Shown: positions 1 to 8,797, counted from the first letter of the stretch. The stretch is 64,000 nt of DNA from Pirellula staleyi DSM 6068 (GCA_945875845.1 CAMCMB010000033.1:1-64000); one strand, 5' to 3'. Notes: generated by a model from the letters alone, not told the origin. Translations and numbers: made by a program.

Positions 1-463
1 TCGCCAGAGAGCCTCAAAAAGTCAGCTTCCCAACGAAATCGCAAATTTGCTCCAGGGCAAAACGCAGCCTCGGGATGTTTCGCGAGTGGGTGAGTCCATT
101 CACGGTTGATTCGCGTGATCTTAAATGCGGCGTTGGCGTAGCGATTGGGGAGGGCCGTCATGTACCTATGAGTGAGCTTCCCACTTGTCCGTCATTCCCG
201 CGTAGGCGGGAACCCGGTCCTCACTCGCACTCCACTGGATTCCCGCCTGCGCGGGAACGACTATTGCGTGGCTCATGGGGCCATCCTTATGGGTGGCACA
301 TAGTTCCCAGTCGCAATGCAATATCCCAGTTCGCCCGAATGGGGCTGCGGATTAAAGCAACAAGCCCGTCACGCGTCGGGTTACCAAAGCCTGGAAAAAA
401 ACAAAGGTGCCTGGACTCTTTGCGGTCACTCTTGCCGAGAGTGATCCTGCACTGCCGACATCC
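1..463. other. Left-edge non-coding stretch
   Basis: No convincing gene is seen in the first 460 bases. The open frames here have no recognisable domain and run through a palindromic repeat. The outermost bases may belong to the end of a gene outside the window, but this cannot be told from the sequence. Confidence 0.5.
195..257. repeat. Paired TTCCCGC...GCGGGAA hairpins
   Basis: Two small hairpins lie head to tail. One has arms TTCCCGC at 195-201 and GCGGGAA at 206-212; the other has TTCCCGC at 240-246 and GCGGGAA at 251-257. The loops are four bases. This resembles the widespread bacterial repeat of the type ATTCCCGCNNNNGCGGGAAT. Its function is unknown. Confidence 0.75.
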
Positions 464-862
464 CTATTGTCGATCGGGCTCTTGTCGATAGCACTGATCG
501 AGCAGATTTCGAATCGTATCGGCCAAGAGATTCAGACTAAACGGCTTCGACAGAAGTTGATGCGTTCGAAGTTCACGTGCTCGTGTTACGATCGACTCGT
601 CCATTTGGGCCGACATCAGAATACATGGCAACGTCGGCTGGGAGTTTCGCAAAGATTTCAACATCCCCAGCCCGTCCAGCCTGGGCATGTGCACGTCCAG
701 CAACGCAAGATGAATGTGCTGGCTTCGAATCACTTCCAGTGCTTCAATCCCATCGGCTGCGAGTACCGTCCGATAACCGCGTCGAGTGAGAGCTTCCCCT
801 AGCGACATGCGAAAGTCTCGGTCGTCATCGGTGATCAGCAGTTGTGGCTCTAGCATTTGCAT
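464..862 (-). CDS. Single-domain response regulator (REC)
   Basis: A stand-alone receiver domain that would take a phosphoryl group from a histidine kinase. Visible hallmarks are the acidic cluster LLITDDDRDF near the N-terminus, the phospho-acceptor aspartate in LALLDVHMPRLDG, the switch serine in ILMSAQM and the lysine in LLSKPF. No DNA-binding or output domain follows, so it probably acts through a protein partner. The frame stays open up to 928, but receiver homology begins only at the methionines near 862/856, so the internal start is preferred. It is divergent from the bioF-like gene. No cognate kinase gene is adjacent. The family is certain; the pathway is unknown. Confidence 0.82.
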   Translation of the reverse strand: MQMLEPQLLITDDDRDFRMSLGEALTRRGYRTVLAADGIEALEVIRSQHIHLALLDVHMPRLDGLGMLKSLRNSQPTLPCILMSAQMDESIVTRARELRTHQLLSKPFSLNLLADTIRNLLDQCYRQEPDRQ

Positions 863-966
863 GACTAGACTCGTACGCTCCAATATCACTTCTTGTTCCG
901 CAGACAGACAAAAATCCATCTTTATCACAAAACAAGTTCCTTATTTAACGTCATCAATTATTGATT

Positions 967-2205
967 ATGCAGCCAGTCGACACAAACCCGAATACCGATT
1001 CTAAGGACTTCAACCCTAATATTTTACCGGATAAATCAAGAAAGACGGATTTCTGGTCCCATTTGACACTTTCGATTGCAGAGAGATCCGCCAAAGGGCT
1101 AAGCCGGCAAGTTGTGGTGTCTCGACCGGTTGGGCCAACCACGATTGAGAGAAACGGTCACTTGGCGATCAACTTTGGAGCGAATGACTATCTTGGTTTA
1201 GCATGGCATCCGGAGTTGATTCGCGCGGCGTATTCGAACTCGGGATCGCCCAACAAGGTGGGAAGCGGTGCAAGCCCGCTCGTCACTGGCCACTCGCAAA
1301 TCCACGCCGAGCTGGTTTCCTCGATTGCGACGTTCGAGGCGACTGAGTCGGCTATCGTCTTTTCCAGCGGTTATGCTGCCAATTTAGGAAGCCTAGCAGC
1401 TCTTGCTACCAAGGAAGATGTCATCTTTAGCGATAGCCTCAATCACGCATGTTTGATTGATGGTTGTCGACTCAGCCGCGCCCGCGTGTTGGTGTACCCT
1501 CATTGCGACACAGTAGCACTTAGGCGTCTCATCCTGGAGCATCGGCACCTTGGCAGGTTTGCATTTGTGGTGACCGATTCGGTATTCAGCATGGATGGGG
1601 ATTTGGCACCGCTGAGCGAGATAGACGGTCTGTGCGGAGAATTTGACATGCAATGCGTCGTCGATGAGGCGCACGCGACGGGGGTCTATGGTCGTTTCGG
1701 ACGCGGGTTAACCGAACACTTGAACGTCTCAAGCGAACGCATGATTCGAATTGGTACGCTCAGCAAAGCGGTAGGATGTGTGGGAGGATTTGTGGCTGGC
1801 AAGCCGCTGCTAATCGATTGGCTCACCAATCATGCTCGATCTTGGATTTATAGCACCGCAATGACCATTCCCAACACTTTGGCGGCCATCCGAGCATTGT
1901 CGTTGGTTCGTGGTATGCAAGAAGAAAGAAAGTTACTCGAACGAAACGCCACATCCATCCGCTTGAAACTCAATCATCTTGGTTTCCGAGTTGGCGCAGG
2001 ATCGAGTCCGATCATTCCCGTCTACTTTCATGACGCGCGGGAAGTGATCGAAAAGTGCCAGTGCTTATTGGAGCAGGGGATTTATGTACCTGCCATCCGT
2101 CCGCCAACCGTACCGGCCGGGACGAGTTTGCTGCGAATTAGTTTATCAGCAGTGCATTCCGAGTCGGAATTGAGTCAATTGGTCTCAGCTTTCCAAAAGA
2201 TGTAA
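967..2205 (+). CDS. bioF: 8-amino-7-oxononanoate synthase / KBL-type aminotransferase
   Basis: A PLP enzyme of the alpha-oxoamine synthase family, which condenses an amino acid with an acyl-CoA. BioF makes 8-amino-7-oxononanoate in biotin synthesis. Family features are GSGASPLVTGH (substrate loop), FSSGYAANLG, the VDEAHATGVYG motif that contacts the PLP ring nitrogen, and the PLP lysine in GTLSKAVGCVGGF at about residue 267. The length of about 412 residues is slightly over the usual 385-400, owing to an N-terminal extension. An ATG at 967 is chosen over an in-frame TTG two codons upstream. No other biotin gene is adjacent, so glycine C-acetyltransferase or another family member remains possible. 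Family assignment is firm; exact substrate is not. Confidence 0.82.
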   Translation: MQPVDTNPNTDSKDFNPNILPDKSRKTDFWSHLTLSIAERSAKGLSRQVVVSRPVGPTTIERNGHLAINFGANDYLGLAWHPELIRAAYSNSGSPNKVGSGASPLVTGHSQIHAELVSSIATFEATESAIVFSSGYAANLGSLAALATKEDVIFSDSLNHACLIDGCRLSRARVLVYPHCDTVALRRLILEHRHLGRFAFVVTDSVFSMDGDLAPLSEIDGLCGEFDMQCVVDEAHATGVYGRFGRGLTEHLNVSSERMIRIGTLSKAVGCVGGFVAGKPLLIDWLTNHARSWIYSTAMTIPNTLAAIRALSLVRGMQEERKLLERNATSIRLKLNHLGFRVGAGSSPIIPVYFHDAREVIEKCQCLLEQGIYVPAIRPPTVPAGTSLLRISLSAVHSESELSQLVSAFQKM

Positions 2206-2217
2206 CCAGACAGCCAG

Positions 2218-3315
2218 CTACAACGGTTGTGCAATCTCGTCCCAAGCCTTGGGCAAGGAGGTCAATACCCGGTTGCCGGCCTTTGTGACGAGAACATCGT
2301 CTTCGATTCGAACGCCCGCAATTCCTGGCAGGTAGATACCTGGTTCGACGGTGACAACCATGTCCATTTCCAGCGGGCGGTCTTGGCCCTTGGCAAGTCG
2401 AATGGATTCGTGAATTTGGAGACCAAAAGAATGACCTAGGGAATGCGTGAATTTTTTGCCAAATCCGGCTTGCTCGATTATGCCTCTTGCGATCGCGTCT
2501 ACTTCGCTCATCAAGATACCGGGTCGAATTGCTCGGATGGCGGCCTCCTGCGCATCGAGAACCGTTTGGTAGATCTTTCGGAACTTGGCTGTCGGATTAC
2601 CGGTGACAATAACGCGTGTGAGATCGCTCAGGTAAAGATTTTCCTTGGCGCCCCAATCGATCAAAACAAACGCATCTTCGTACATCCGTTTCGAGGATGG
2701 TCGCCCATGCGGGAGGGCAGCACGCGCTCCAACACCGACAATCGTTTTGAATGCGCTTCCTGCCCCGCCGAGCTTTCGAATAGAAAACTCAAGATCGTCG
2801 GCGACATTCTTTTCCGTCATGTCCCCAGTCAACATGGCCTTTACGGATTCGAACGAACGCTCAGCCATCGAAATCGCGTTCTCGATAGCCTCAATTTCCG
2901 AGGGGTCCTTGCGTTCTCGTAACTTTTCGATGATTCCGCTGCTGGAGCGGAGCGGGATAGTGCTGAGTTTTTCTTGAAGTTTTTCCCATTGGGCCAGCGT
3001 GATCGATTGCGATTCAACACAGAGTGAGCTCACTCCTTGAGAGCCGAGCCAGACCGCCGATGCGTCCATCATTGTTACGGTAGCCCCGCGAATAAAGACG
3101 AGGCTATCCGGGCATTCTTGTTGAAGCTGTTCTTCATAGCGAGCGTCGCTGAGGATCGTGATCACTCCATCCGCAGCGAAAAGGTAGCTGTCCTCTCCCG
3201 TGAAGCCGGTTAAGTAGGTGACATTATGTTGCGAAGTAACCAGCAGGTTCGGAAGCTTCCGATCGCGAAGTTCGCGAAAGAGTCGATCGCATCGCCTACC
3301 ATAATCCGTTGTCAT
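2218..3315 (-). CDS. Xaa-Pro aminopeptidase-like M24 metallopeptidase
   Basis: A cytosolic dinuclear-metal peptidase that would remove N-terminal residues preceding proline or split Xaa-Pro dipeptides. The N-terminal creatinase-like domain covers about residues 1-130 and the pita-bread catalytic domain about 135-365. The five metal ligands are visible: Asp220 in LIDWGA, Asp231 in LSDLTR, His in SLGHSFGL, Glu in TVEPGIYLP and Glu in GVRIEDDV. The length of 365 is typical. It is the last gene of a minus-strand set after the M50 protease (33-base gap) and the NHL lipoprotein, which suggests a protein-turnover operon. PepP versus PepQ specificity cannot be decided. Confidence 0.9.
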   Translation of the reverse strand: MTTDYGRRCDRLFRELRDRKLPNLLVTSQHNVTYLTGFTGEDSYLFAADGVITILSDARYEEQLQQECPDSLVFIRGATVTMMDASAVWLGSQGVSSLCVESQSITLAQWEKLQEKLSTIPLRSSSGIIEKLRERKDPSEIEAIENAISMAERSFESVKAMLTGDMTEKNVADDLEFSIRKLGGAGSAFKTIVGVGARAALPHGRPSSKRMYEDAFVLIDWGAKENLYLSDLTRVIVTGNPTAKFRKIYQTVLDAQEAAIRAIRPGILMSEVDAIARGIIEQAGFGKKFTHSLGHSFGLQIHESIRLAKGQDRPLEMDMVVTVEPGIYLPGIAGVRIEDDVLVTKAGNRVLTSLPKAWDEIAQPL

Positions 3316-3348
3316 CGTTGTGAACCCAATGTTTTAGTGGTCGAAATC

Positions 3349-4218
3349 TTAGGGGACTCTTCGTACTTCGACGGCATCAATGATATCGGCTTGTTCGGTA
3401 CCGTTTGGATCGGTGCGTTGTCCGTAGGATCGAGGTGGTTGAAACGGAGTCTGACCGCGAGTCATTTGCTGAGTCGCTCTCAACAGCTTTTCCTTCAGCA
3501 ATTCACCGGTACATACGACGAACACCATGATGGAAATGAGCAATAGGGAAAAGCCAAAATAAAAGGAACCGACAAACATGATCACCGCCATGAACTGGCC
3601 AATTCTGGCTGCAATCACGGTGGCCGCTGAATAGGACATGAACATCGCCAGCAGACTTCGAAGTACACGTCCGCCATCCATCGGAAAGGAGGGGAGCATG
3701 TTGAACACCGCGAGCACTACATTGGCAACGAAAAGTTGTTCCCAGGGCCCAAGTGCAACCAATCCTGCTTCGGAGAGTTCGGCAAAACTCGCTCGAATGG
3801 AAAGCCCGAGAAACAAAATGACTGCAATAATGACGTTCACTGCTGGGCCTGCTAAAGCGACGACGAGTTCGGCTGCCGGAGCACGGGGGAATTCGCCCAT
3901 GCGAGCGATCCCGCCGATTGGCAACAGGGTGATATCCAGCGTGGGGATCCGAAACCATTTCGCGGCAATCGCATGTCCCATTTCATGCAGGAACACGCAC
4001 CCGAAAACAGCAAACACGAAGCCCAAGGAGTAAAGAGCGCTCCCGAGGCCTTTGTTTAAATTGGTGAGTCCAATGTAAATTGCAAGCAGCCAAAATGTCC
4101 AATGGATATAGACTTTGATGCCAAGCAATTTGCCAACGTAGATGGTTTGAAACACAATCGATACCGTGTGACTAAAAACGAAATCTTTGAACGCGGTTGT
4201 TACCCGAGTCAACAACAT
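3349..4218 (-). CDS. Site-2-protease-like M50 membrane metalloprotease
   Basis: An integral-membrane zinc protease of the S2P/SpoIVFB type, which cleaves substrates within or near the membrane. The zinc motif HEMGH is at about residues 78-82. The second motif, PSFPMDGGRVLRSLL, supplies the aspartate ligand near residue 180. Several hydrophobic segments surround both. The opening IKVYIHWTFWLLA is typical of bacterial family members. No CBS or PDZ domain is obvious. The start is uncertain: an ATG at 4218 overlaps the end of the upstream NHL gene by 47 bases, and a GTG at 4155 would begin 17 bases after that gene's stop. It lies in an operon with the NHL and M24 genes. The substrate is unknown. 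Confidence 0.85.
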   Translation of the reverse strand: MLLTRVTTAFKDFVFSHTVSIVFQTIYVGKLLGIKVYIHWTFWLLAIYIGLTNLNKGLGSALYSLGFVFAVFGCVFLHEMGHAIAAKWFRIPTLDITLLPIGGIARMGEFPRAPAAELVVALAGPAVNVIIAVILFLGLSIRASFAELSEAGLVALGPWEQLFVANVVLAVFNMLPSFPMDGGRVLRSLLAMFMSYSAATVIAARIGQFMAVIMFVGSFYFGFSLLLISIMVFVVCTGELLKEKLLRATQQMTRGQTPFQPPRSYGQRTDPNGTEQADIIDAVEVRRVP

Positions 4219-5197
4219 AAACACGGTTCCGTGAATCTTCAGCGATAGCCCAGGGCCATACCAGCTCACCTGGCCCGCGTCCTGCATTGCCCCAAATGGA
4301 TATCGATTTGCCATTTCGGTCCAAACGTTGCACGCGATGATTTTCAAACTCGCTTACAATTACGGAACCATCTTTCGACAAGATCATACCATAGGGAAAC
4401 TGGAACTGTCCCGGTGCTTTACCTTGTTCGCCGATCACCGCGACCGACCGAGGTTTTGAATCTCGCCAGTCAATGACTTGCAAACGGTGGTTACAGGCAT
4501 CGGCTACCCAAAGCAGGCAGTCGTTATCGACAGCGAGACTTTGGGGACGACTGAACTGGAGGGGGGCTGTGCCGTGTTCGCCCATCCGATCGATGAATTG
4601 TCCGTCGCTTGAATATTTATTGATCCGATCGAATTCACCGTATTCGCTGCAATAGTACTCACCGGTAGGGGAGCGAACAATGTCCGTTACAAATGCAAAC
4701 TGTCCTGGATCTGGCCCGCTAGAGCCTCCAATCGTTCTTTCCTCCAAACGACGGCCTTGTGTGGTATAGAACAAAAATCGATAGTAATGCGTATCAGCAA
4801 CCATCACGGTTCCGTCCACGTCGATCGTGATTCCAGTTGGCTTGCCCGATTCGATTTCGGGCGTTCGCCAGCCACGAATAAATTTGCCAAACTCATCGAA
4901 CATTTGAACTCGACCGGTTTTATCCAAAACAAAGATCTGGTCTTTTTGATCGATTGCTATGGCTCGTGGTTTTTGAAATCGACCGTCCGCCAAGCCAGTT
5001 TGACCAAAGATCAAGTCGGGTTTTGCCCGTATGTCCATGGGAACAACTCCGGTGCAGCCAATATTGAGACTCAAGGACGATGTGGCTACGAAACCCAACG
5101 AACCAACCAGATTCGCCCCAGCCAAGCGGATGAAATCGCGACGCAAGGTTGCGGGCTCCTCTGGACGATGGCTGGGGTTCGGTTGGCAGGGTGTCAT
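4172..5197 (-). CDS. Exported NHL-repeat beta-propeller lipoprotein
   Basis: A predicted extracytoplasmic six-bladed propeller. The N-terminal region has a twin-arginine-type signal (LRRDFIRLAG followed by a hydrophobic stretch) ending in a lipobox-like Leu-Asn-Ile-Gly-Cys, so the protein may be Tat-exported and lipid-anchored. NHL repeats follow, recognisable by blocks such as RPQSLAVDNDCLLWVADACN, HRLQVID and ENHRVQRLDRNGK, ending in SGNNRVQRF. The frame is open to 5269; the ATG at 5197 gives a more usual signal peptide. The 3' end overlaps the M50 protease frame. NHL proteins usually serve as binding scaffolds, and no catalytic residues can be argued for here. Confidence 0.8.
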   Translation of the reverse strand: MTPCQPNPSHRPEEPATLRRDFIRLAGANLVGSLGFVATSSLSLNIGCTGVVPMDIRAKPDLIFGQTGLADGRFQKPRAIAIDQKDQIFVLDKTGRVQMFDEFGKFIRGWRTPEIESGKPTGITIDVDGTVMVADTHYYRFLFYTTQGRRLEERTIGGSSGPDPGQFAFVTDIVRSPTGEYYCSEYGEFDRINKYSSDGQFIDRMGEHGTAPLQFSRPQSLAVDNDCLLWVADACNHRLQVIDWRDSKPRSVAVIGEQGKAPGQFQFPYGMILSKDGSVIVSEFENHRVQRLDRNGKSISIWGNAGRGPGELVWPWAIAEDSRNRVYVVDSGNNRVQRFRF

Positions 5198-5355
5198 GGG
5201 AAGTTTGATAGCCGCACGCGTTGGCAGCCTATTGGGGGAATCGACCGACGTTGGTTCATGCGATATCATACAAGGATTGGAAACGAATTGCGCAAGATCA
5301 GCCGTTCTGATCGCGTTTCAAGGCAACTTGTCTCACCCCATTGTTCGCATCGCGT

Positions 5356-6486
5356 ATGACGAAGATTTTAAATTGGAGGAAATCGGAAGATCCACGTGAT
5401 ATCGTACATTTGGCGGTTCAAGCCTTGGCGGAGGGGCACATAATCGCTTTGCCTTCCGACGGGTGCTATCTGCTTGTCGCCAGTGGACTCCGGGGGGATG
5501 CCGTTTCCCAATTAAGTGAATACGCAAATTCCCCCCAAAACGTCGGATTATCGTTGATGGTTCGTTCCGCCGACGAAACTCTTGATTACTTTCCTGATAT
5601 CAGTCCGGCCGCGCGAAGATTGGCTAGAAAGGTTTGGCCTGGCTCGGTCATGCTCAGTCTTAAAGACTCCAACGAATCGAGTCTTTTTCGATGTATTGAT
5701 GCTAGCGTTGGAACAGCCTTGAACGATGAAACCAATCGAATTCGAGTTTGGCAGCCCGTGCACATCGTTTTGAACCACGTTTGCAAGTTGACATCGGGGC
5801 CGCTGATCTGTTGTCCTGCGAATGGACTTCGAGAGCCACTGGTTCAATCGATCGATTCCATGCTGCAGGATCAATGCGTTCTCGCAATCGACGATGGTCA
5901 AGTCGAATCGCCCGGTTATCCTACGATCGTGGAAGTCGATGGCAATATTGCGAAAGTCGTTCGTTCAGGTAACGTGGATGAACAAACCTTGCGTGAGCTG
6001 TCACACTGGATCGTGCTGTTTGTCTGTACCGGCAATACGTGTCGGTCGCCGATGGCACAAGCGATGATGCAACGCAAGTTGATGGAACGCTTCCAAAATT
6101 TGCCTACAAAAGGAGTTGCTCCCGTGATCGCGTTGTCCGCTGGTGTTTCGGCGTTTGGAGGCGATCCGGCTTCGCACGGCGCGGTAGCGGCAATTCGCGA
6201 CTATGGTACAACACTCGACGCTCATCATAGCACTCAGCTTAATTCCGATTTGGTCGAAAAAGCGGACTTGATACTTGCGATGGGAAGCCGGCACCGCCAA
6301 GTCATCCTTTCGCAGTGGCCGATGGTGGCGCACAAAGTACATTTGATTTCGCCCGATGGAGGCGAGATCACTGATCCGTTTGGCGGACCCCTTGATGTCT
6401 ACCAAAAATGCGCACAACAGTTAGACCGGCATACGGACTATTGGATAGATCAACTCGATGTGAAGTCGCTTATCCAGTGGCAATAA
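5356..6486 (+). CDS. Fusion of YrdC/Sua5-like domain with low-molecular-weight protein phosphatase
   Basis: Two domains are joined. Residues 1 to about 205 resemble YrdC/Sua5 (threonylcarbamoyl-AMP synthase): IIALPSDGCYLLVAS and KVWPGSVMLSL match its core. The lysine/arginine pair expected near the substrate site is not visible, so this half may be inactive or changed. Residues about 217-376 are a low-molecular-weight phosphatase with the P-loop CTGNTCRSPMA (catalytic Cys about 224) and the general-acid loop DPFGGPLDVY. The threonine after GN and the DPFGG loop resemble Bacillus YwlE, a phosphoarginine phosphatase, rather than tyrosine phosphatases. The next gene is rpiB; in Bacillus ywlC (Sua5), ywlE and ywlF (RpiB) are also neighbours. 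The ATG at 5356 is preferred over an upstream TTG. Confidence 0.82.
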   Translation: MTKILNWRKSEDPRDIVHLAVQALAEGHIIALPSDGCYLLVASGLRGDAVSQLSEYANSPQNVGLSLMVRSADETLDYFPDISPAARRLARKVWPGSVMLSLKDSNESSLFRCIDASVGTALNDETNRIRVWQPVHIVLNHVCKLTSGPLICCPANGLREPLVQSIDSMLQDQCVLAIDDGQVESPGYPTIVEVDGNIAKVVRSGNVDEQTLRELSHWIVLFVCTGNTCRSPMAQAMMQRKLMERFQNLPTKGVAPVIALSAGVSAFGGDPASHGAVAAIRDYGTTLDAHHSTQLNSDLVEKADLILAMGSRHRQVILSQWPMVAHKVHLISPDGGEITDPFGGPLDVYQKCAQQLDRHTDYWIDQLDVKSLIQWQ

Positions 6487-6523
6487 ACTTGCTTGAACTC
6501 AAAATGAACTTGGAGCTTGGAGA

Positions 6524-6982
6524 ATGAGAGTCGCCATCGGTAGTGACCATCGTGGTTTTCAAATCAAGGGGAAACTCATTACCCTCTTAACGGCAGACGG
6601 CCATGAGGTTGAAGACGTTGGTACGCATAGTGACCAAGCCGTCGACTATCCGGACTATGCGGTCACCGTCGCTTGCAAGGTCGCCGAGGGGCTCGTTGAA
6701 CGCGGTATTTTGATTTGCGGCACTGGATTTGGAATGGCAATCGCCGCAAATAAATTCCGAGGTGTTCGCGCCGCAGCCTGCGCTGACGAGGTTATGGCGG
6801 AAATGTGTCGGCGCCACAACGATGTCAATATATTGTGTTTGCCGGGAGACTTAATCGGTGACAGACCGGTCGGCGACTTAGTGCGAATCTGGTTGGCAAC
6901 GGAATTCGAAGGAGGTCGCCATTCACGTCGCCTTGAGAAAATTGGCGATATAGAGAACGACCGCGTTCCTTCTAGTAGTTAG
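6524..6982 (+). CDS. rpiB: Ribose 5-phosphate isomerase B
   Basis: Interconverts ribose 5-phosphate and ribulose 5-phosphate in the non-oxidative pentose phosphate pathway; it belongs to the RpiB/LacAB family. Visible family features are GSDHRGF at residues 6-12, VDYPDYA, the catalytic cysteine Cys65 in ICGTGFGMAIAANK, and RHNDVNILCLPG. The length of 152 residues is normal. It starts 37 bases after the YrdC/phosphatase fusion on the same strand and is probably co-transcribed with it. The RpiB/YrdC/phosphatase neighbourhood is also known from Firmicutes. Confidence 0.95.
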   Translation: MRVAIGSDHRGFQIKGKLITLLTADGHEVEDVGTHSDQAVDYPDYAVTVACKVAEGLVERGILICGTGFGMAIAANKFRGVRAAACADEVMAEMCRRHNDVNILCLPGDLIGDRPVGDLVRIWLATEFEGGRHSRRLEKIGDIENDRVPSSS

Positions 6983-7164
6983 AAGCAAGCCAAAATCGAG
7001 TTCGACCGGGTAGCATGCTCAGAGCGATAGCGATAGCGCTGGGCGTGGGAAGCTTGGCAAATGGAACACGCAATTCACACGCCCTTCGTACCTTGGGGCG
7101 TGCCACAATTGTTCGTTCGAAAAGTGAGCGAAAAAATTTGCAAGATAGGATTTCGGGCGAGGAA

Positions 7165-8001
7165 ATGGAACGCATCGACAGTCACCATCATTTTTGGCAG
7201 TATTCCGCTGAAAACTATCCATGGATTTCAGAATCCATGAGCCAACTGCGCCGTGATTTTTTGGGCCGCCATTTGGCGGTTGAAACAACTACGAGCCAAA
7301 TTTCGAGCGTTATTTCCGTACAAGCAAGACAAAGTATTGAGGAGACAAACTGGCTGCTTGCGCAATCGGTTGGATGCGATTGGATACGAGGTGTCGTAGG
7401 CTGGTTGCCATTGGCGGCAAGCAATGTTTGCGACGAGATGGAAACGCTCCGCGAACAACCAAAACTTTGCGGTTTGCGACACGTCGTTCAAGACGAACTG
7501 GACGATGGGTTCCTTGCTCGGTCGGACTTCAATCGCGGAATTTCCGCCATGAAAGACTACGGGTGGACGTATGACATTCTGATCTATGGACGCCAACTTC
7601 CGTTCGCAATTCCATTTGTCGATCGGCATCCAGACCAAATGTTCGTTCTCGACCATATCGCGAAACCAACGATCCAGCCGGATTGTTTCGACGAATTTTG
7701 GTCCATCCAACTGAAGGAGCTTGCGAAGCGTTCGAATGTGGCTTGCAAGTTTTCGGGCGTGGTCACCGAGATTCGCGCACACGGATGGCAACTGCATCAG
7801 ATTCAGCCTTACTGGGACACAGCCTTAGAGGCTTTTGGCACAGACCGATTGATGTTCGGTTCCGATTGGCCGGTTTGCCTACTGAAAACGAGCTATGCCG
7901 ACTGGGTCGCATCTGTGAGCTCGCTAACTTCCCAGCTCAGCCAAGCTGAGCAAGAAAATTTCTGGTCAAAGAACGCAATTCGAGCATATCGTCTGAAATG
8001 A
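7165..8001 (+). CDS. Amidohydrolase-family TIM-barrel lactonase-like protein
   Basis: A member of the amidohydrolase_2 group, which includes L-fuconolactonase and 2-pyrone-4,6-dicarboxylate lactonase. The N-terminal metal-binding motif IDSHHHFW directly follows the start. FVLDHIAKP, CKFSGVVTE and the C-terminal GSDWPVCLL with its catalytic aspartate complete the pattern. The length of 278 residues fits the family. The frame extends upstream to 7015, but homology begins at the ATG at 7165, preceded by a purine-rich GAGGAA. It most likely hydrolyses a sugar lactone; substrate not determinable. It follows rpiB after about 180 bases, so a sugar-metabolism grouping is plausible. Confidence 0.85.
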   Translation: MERIDSHHHFWQYSAENYPWISESMSQLRRDFLGRHLAVETTTSQISSVISVQARQSIEETNWLLAQSVGCDWIRGVVGWLPLAASNVCDEMETLREQPKLCGLRHVVQDELDDGFLARSDFNRGISAMKDYGWTYDILIYGRQLPFAIPFVDRHPDQMFVLDHIAKPTIQPDCFDEFWSIQLKELAKRSNVACKFSGVVTEIRAHGWQLHQIQPYWDTALEAFGTDRLMFGSDWPVCLLKTSYADWVASVSSLTSQLSQAEQENFWSKNAIRAYRLK

Positions 8002-8304
8002 CTATCGTCCGATGCTAGGTGGATTGTTCGCAAAGAAGTCCCGAGGACCGCGTGTCGTGTAGTACGGGTAAGCGGTTTGTGGTGCAGGCACGCCCGAACC
8101 AACGTTTGGGTCTTGACGATACTGACTGTGAGACAGGTGAGCACCGTAATCTGTGCCGCCACGTTGCCAACCAACATTGCATGGCCGACATCCCATTGGG
8201 GTGTTGCAGCTGTTGCAGTTACGGTGGTTGTGCAGAAGATTGCAACCACTAGACATTGCAAGGGTTATTCCAAATAAGGCTAGAGCTCGAATGCCGCGTT
8301 TCAT
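8002..8304 (-). CDS. Small cysteine-rich lipoprotein
   Basis: About 100 residues. The N-terminus is a lipoprotein signal: MKRG, a hydrophobic stretch ALALFGITLAMSS, then the lipobox cysteine in SGCNLL. The region just after it holds five cysteines with histidines (motifs NCNSCN and CRPC), followed by a Gly/Pro/Tyr-rich tail with no predicted fold. The start at 8304 is chosen because the signal peptide begins there; the open frame continues to 8349. It converges tail to tail with the amidohydrolase, whose stop is immediately adjacent. Such small secreted proteins are common in Pirellulales, but no function is known to me. Confidence 0.65.
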   Translation of the reverse strand: MKRGIRALALFGITLAMSSGCNLLHNHRNCNSCNTPMGCRPCNVGWQRGGTDYGAHLSHSQYRQDPNVGSGVPAPQTAYPYYTTRGPRDFFANNPPSIGR

Positions 8305-8496
8305 GACTTGATCCTTTTGTGGTGCTATGCGCTGTGTTGTTCCAGCCACCTTAGGATCGAAACAAATGGTACTTTAAATTCAATCGTCCTAACCCGCCCT
8401 GCACAATCTGCCTAGATGCAAAATTACCCCCAGATTGCCAAGTCGCGATTGGACTTTGACCATTTTCAAAGGCTTTGCCTCAGCATTTCACAGGTC

Positions 8497-8547
8497 GGGA
8501 GGGTGAGGCTCCTGCCGAACCATTGCGTCGTAAGCTCGGCAGGAGCC
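8497..8547. repeat. Interspersed palindrome, GGCTCCTGCCG / CGGCAGGAGCC
   Basis: An 11-base inverted repeat: GGCTCCTGCCG near 8507-8517 and CGGCAGGAGCC at 8537-8547. The left arm is preceded by GGGAGGGTGA. The same motif recurs at 8668, 19333, 25244, 25360, 25733 and 44641. Confidence 0.85.
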
Positions 8548-8667
8548 AAAACGCATTGACCCGTTTCGGAACAAAGACATGGATGGACAGGATAAGAATT
8601 GAAGATCCTGTTTGTCGTGTGCATCGTTGTTAAATTTCAGCGGCTATGCCCGACGAATGGATTGCCA

Positions 8668-8730
8668 GGGAGGGTTAGGCTCCTGCCGAACCTTAGCGTA
8701 AATAGCTCGGCAGGAGCCTCGCTCTCCCGT
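8668..8730. repeat. Second copy of the GGCAGGAGCC palindrome
   Basis: Left arm GGCTCCTGCCGAA after GGGAGGGTTA, right arm GCTCGGCAGGAGCCTC. It is 120 bases from the previous copy, in the same orientation, in the same gene-free stretch. Confidence 0.85.
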
Positions 8731-8797
8731 GGATTCTCGATCCATTCGACATTGCAACGATGTTCACAGGGCATCTCCACCATTTCGTGTTGGCGAG

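Larger units (their letters stand above)
8305..8797. other. Intergenic region dominated by GGCAGGAGCC-type repeats
   Basis: No gene is seen. The stretch carries two copies of the interspersed palindromic repeat described separately (8497-8547 and 8668-8730). Short open frames across it are translations of the repeat. Confidence 0.7.

Noticed and set aside
75-491. 138-residue frame at the left edge
   Set aside because: It runs through the TTCCCGC hairpin repeat and shows no domain.
2443-2922. 159-residue plus-strand frame inside the M24 peptidase gene
   Set aside because: Antisense shadow of a clear metallopeptidase.
3503-3958. 151-residue frame antisense-free but overlapping the M50 gene
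   Set aside because: Same strand, different frame, inside a well-supported M50 protease coding region; shadow frame.
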